Shown here: positions 62,881 to 64,000 of the stretch, piece after piece
Position numbering within the stretch: the first letter of the stretch is position 1
How the letters are laid out: every line of letters begins with the position of its first letter
The notes under the pieces: model-generated
Databases searched by the model: none
Seen by the model: the letters and a program-made list of their open reading frames with translations, nothing else
Told to the model about the DNA's origin: nothing
Assembly: GCA_017643165.1 (NCBI GenBank)
Contig: JAEPNY010000002.1
Coordinates: 226,402-290,401 of the forward strand
Length of the DNA: 64,000 nucleotides
Source: Psychroserpens sp.
GTDB taxonomy: Bacteria; Bacteroidota; Bacteroidia; Flavobacteriales; Flavobacteriaceae
Direction of reading: 5' to 3'
Made by a program: the position numbers and the translations under genes

Positions 62881-63465
62881 TTAATTTTTAGGTAAAATGA
62901 CATCCTCAACAACATGCACCCAACCGTTACTTACATTTACAGTTGCGATTACTTTCGTTCCTCCAACGAAAATGTCCCCGTCTTTCTCAGTTACTGTGAC
63001 ATATTCGCCAGAAGCCATATATAGTTTCCTGTTTTTTGCTGCATTTTTTTTGAGCATATCCACAGGGAAATTACTAGGCGCGACATGATTTGTTAAAATG
63101 AGTGCAAGTTGCCCTTTGTTTTCAGGCTTTAGTAGATCGTTGAGTGTTGTTTCATCAATCTTTGCAAAGGCCGCATTATTCGGTGCAAATACCGTTAATG
63201 GCCCAACGTTTACTAAAGCGTTCTCAACGCCAGCGGCCTGAACCGCGGCGACAAGGGTTGTATGATCTTCAGATTGCATCGCTAATTGCAATGCATTGGG
63301 AGTGCCACCTTCATCCTCAATAAAGGCTTGTCCGGTTTTTTCATTAGATAGTTCCTCAGACGGTGAGTTTTTACTATTCTGATCAGAGGATTTTACTGAG
63401 TTATTACATGCTATGAAGCATATACAGACTAGGAGTGAAAGAATTAATTTTGTTAGTGTTTTCAT
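62881..63465 (-). CDS. fasciclin-domain lipoprotein
   Basis: 194 residues with a lipobox (LVCICFIAC). The FAS1 domain spans about 55-190: HTTLVAAVQAAGV, LTVFAPNNAAFAKI, LALILTNHVAP and GWVHVVEDVILP. FAS1 proteins are adhesion or small-molecule-binding folds. It is 25 bases upstream of nosZ in the same operon, which is common in Bacteroidota nos clusters, but its part in N2O reduction is unknown. Confidence 0.92.
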   Translation of the reverse strand: MKTLTKLILSLLVCICFIACNNSVKSSDQNSKNSPSEELSNEKTGQAFIEDEGGTPNALQLAMQSEDHTTLVAAVQAAGVENALVNVGPLTVFAPNNAAFAKIDETTLNDLLKPENKGQLALILTNHVAPSNFPVDMLKKNAAKNRKLYMASGEYVTVTEKDGDIFVGGTKVIATVNVSNGWVHVVEDVILPKN

Positions 63466-63493
63466 TGAAATTAGTTTTTATAAAGTCTAGATT

Positions 63494-63994
63494 CTAAAGT
63501 GTTCTGAAATACTCTAATACAGCGCGAGCATCATTTTCAGATAAATTTTGATTAGCCATAGGTGAACCATTAAATTCAATTAATAGTTCTTTAGCTAAAG
63601 GATCATTTTTAACCATGCCTTCTGGGTCTAAAATCATATTCATAACCCATTCTGGCGTTCGTCTTTCTAATATGCCTTTAGGTGCAGGACCTATGAATTT
63701 TTTGTCAATACGGTGACAAGCAGTACACAAGTTTTTATAAACTTCTGCACCGTGAGCTGCGAGTTCGGAGTCGATCGTTTCGTTTAAGGCAAGAGATTTA
63801 ATAGGACCAACACCTTTGTTTGTTAAGTCAATTTTTTTTGAAGCTGGTGTGCTTTTATCGATGGGTTCTACTTTTGTGACAGGAGCCTCTTTTCTTCCAT
63901 AATTAATAGGTTCCTTTTTCTTTTCTTCTTTGCCAGAGCAACTTAAGATTGTGGTTAGAATGAGTAATAGAAATAACTTTGAAATCAGTTTCAT
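63494..63994 (-). CDS. c-type cytochrome lipoprotein
   Basis: 166 residues with a lipobox (LTTILSCSG). One haem site CTACHR and an axial Met probably in GSPMANQNLSENDARAVLEYFRTL. A Lys/Pro-rich linker precedes the haem domain (about 20-65). It is the first visible gene of the nos operon (gap 28 to the fasciclin gene) and is the likely electron donor to the CuA site of NosZ. The start is 6 bases from the window end, so its promoter cannot be seen. Confidence 0.88.
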   Translation of the reverse strand: MKLISKLFLLLILTTILSCSGKEEKKKEPINYGRKEAPVTKVEPIDKSTPASKKIDLTNKGVGPIKSLALNETIDSELAAHGAEVYKNLCTACHRIDKKFIGPAPKGILERRTPEWVMNMILDPEGMVKNDPLAKELLIEFNGSPMANQNLSENDARAVLEYFRTL

Positions 63995-64000
63995 AATTAA

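Noticed and set aside
1-64000. CRISPR arrays, tRNA and rRNA genes
   Set aside because: No regular spaced direct repeats and no cloverleaf or rRNA-like stretch were noticed by eye; a tRNAscan or CRISPR finder run would settle this.

Overview
The window looks like chromosome from a marine-type Flavobacteriaceae (Bacteroidota) bacterium. The DNA is AT-rich, and several genes are preceded by the Bacteroidota -7 box TAnnTTTG. One secreted protein carries a type IX secretion C-terminal domain. The E1 alpha and beta subunits of a 2-oxoacid dehydrogenase are fused, and there are LytTR/His_kinase regulators, a tricorn-type S41 protease and DUF4369-thioredoxin proteins. Species was not determined.

Region 1 (1-39956) is ordinary chromosome. 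It holds the end of holA, an SRAP protein, a LytTR two-component operon, DoxX/DUF202 membrane proteins, a methyltransferase, a GIN-domain protein, an AraC regulator, a di-haem peroxidase, two tandem PPK2 kinases and the fused E1 dehydrogenase. It continues with an M1-like protein that lacks its zinc motif and is joined to a probable outer-membrane barrel, a T9SS-exported EEP phosphatase/nuclease, a LOG-type protein, uvrA, a tricorn protease operon, gamma-glutamyltransferase, an ACP phosphodiesterase-like protein, an acyltransferase, glmM, a class V aminotransferase, an LpxL-type acyltransferase, a rhomboid protease, a TlpA-like thioredoxin and mnmE.

Region 2 (39957-53478) is a 13.5 kb integrative island. 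The last 18 bp of mnmE (39939-39956) recur at 53461-53478 with two synonymous differences, and a 19 bp repeat lies just inside each end. This is the same kind of target, the 3' end of mnmE/trmE/thdF, that SGI1 uses in Proteobacteria. The left part is a mobility backbone: zinc-binding HTH protein, tyrosine integrase, unknown protein, excisionase-like HTH protein and RecA-like ATPase. The right part is cargo that looks like phage defence. It contains (a) an operon of a 2-TM small protein, a 1271-residue NACHT NLR-like ATPase, a DUF3883 PD-(D/E)XK-like protein and a Nudix hydrolase; (b) an XRE regulator with an HNH protein, next to a palindromic operator; and (c) two overlapping unknown genes that both carry HEPN-like RX4-6H motifs.

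Region 3 (53479-64000) is a nitrous-oxide reductase locus, all on the minus strand: cytochrome c, fasciclin protein, nosZ (Sec/lipoprotein form), a membrane protein, nosL, nosD, nosF and nosY. It is followed by a small CNGKC protein, a Met/His-rich lipoprotein and a TonB-dependent receptor with the CxxxM and HxM residues known from the copper receptor OprC/NosA. Together these would supply copper for NosZ, mature it and feed it electrons. Strong hairpins sit between several of these genes.
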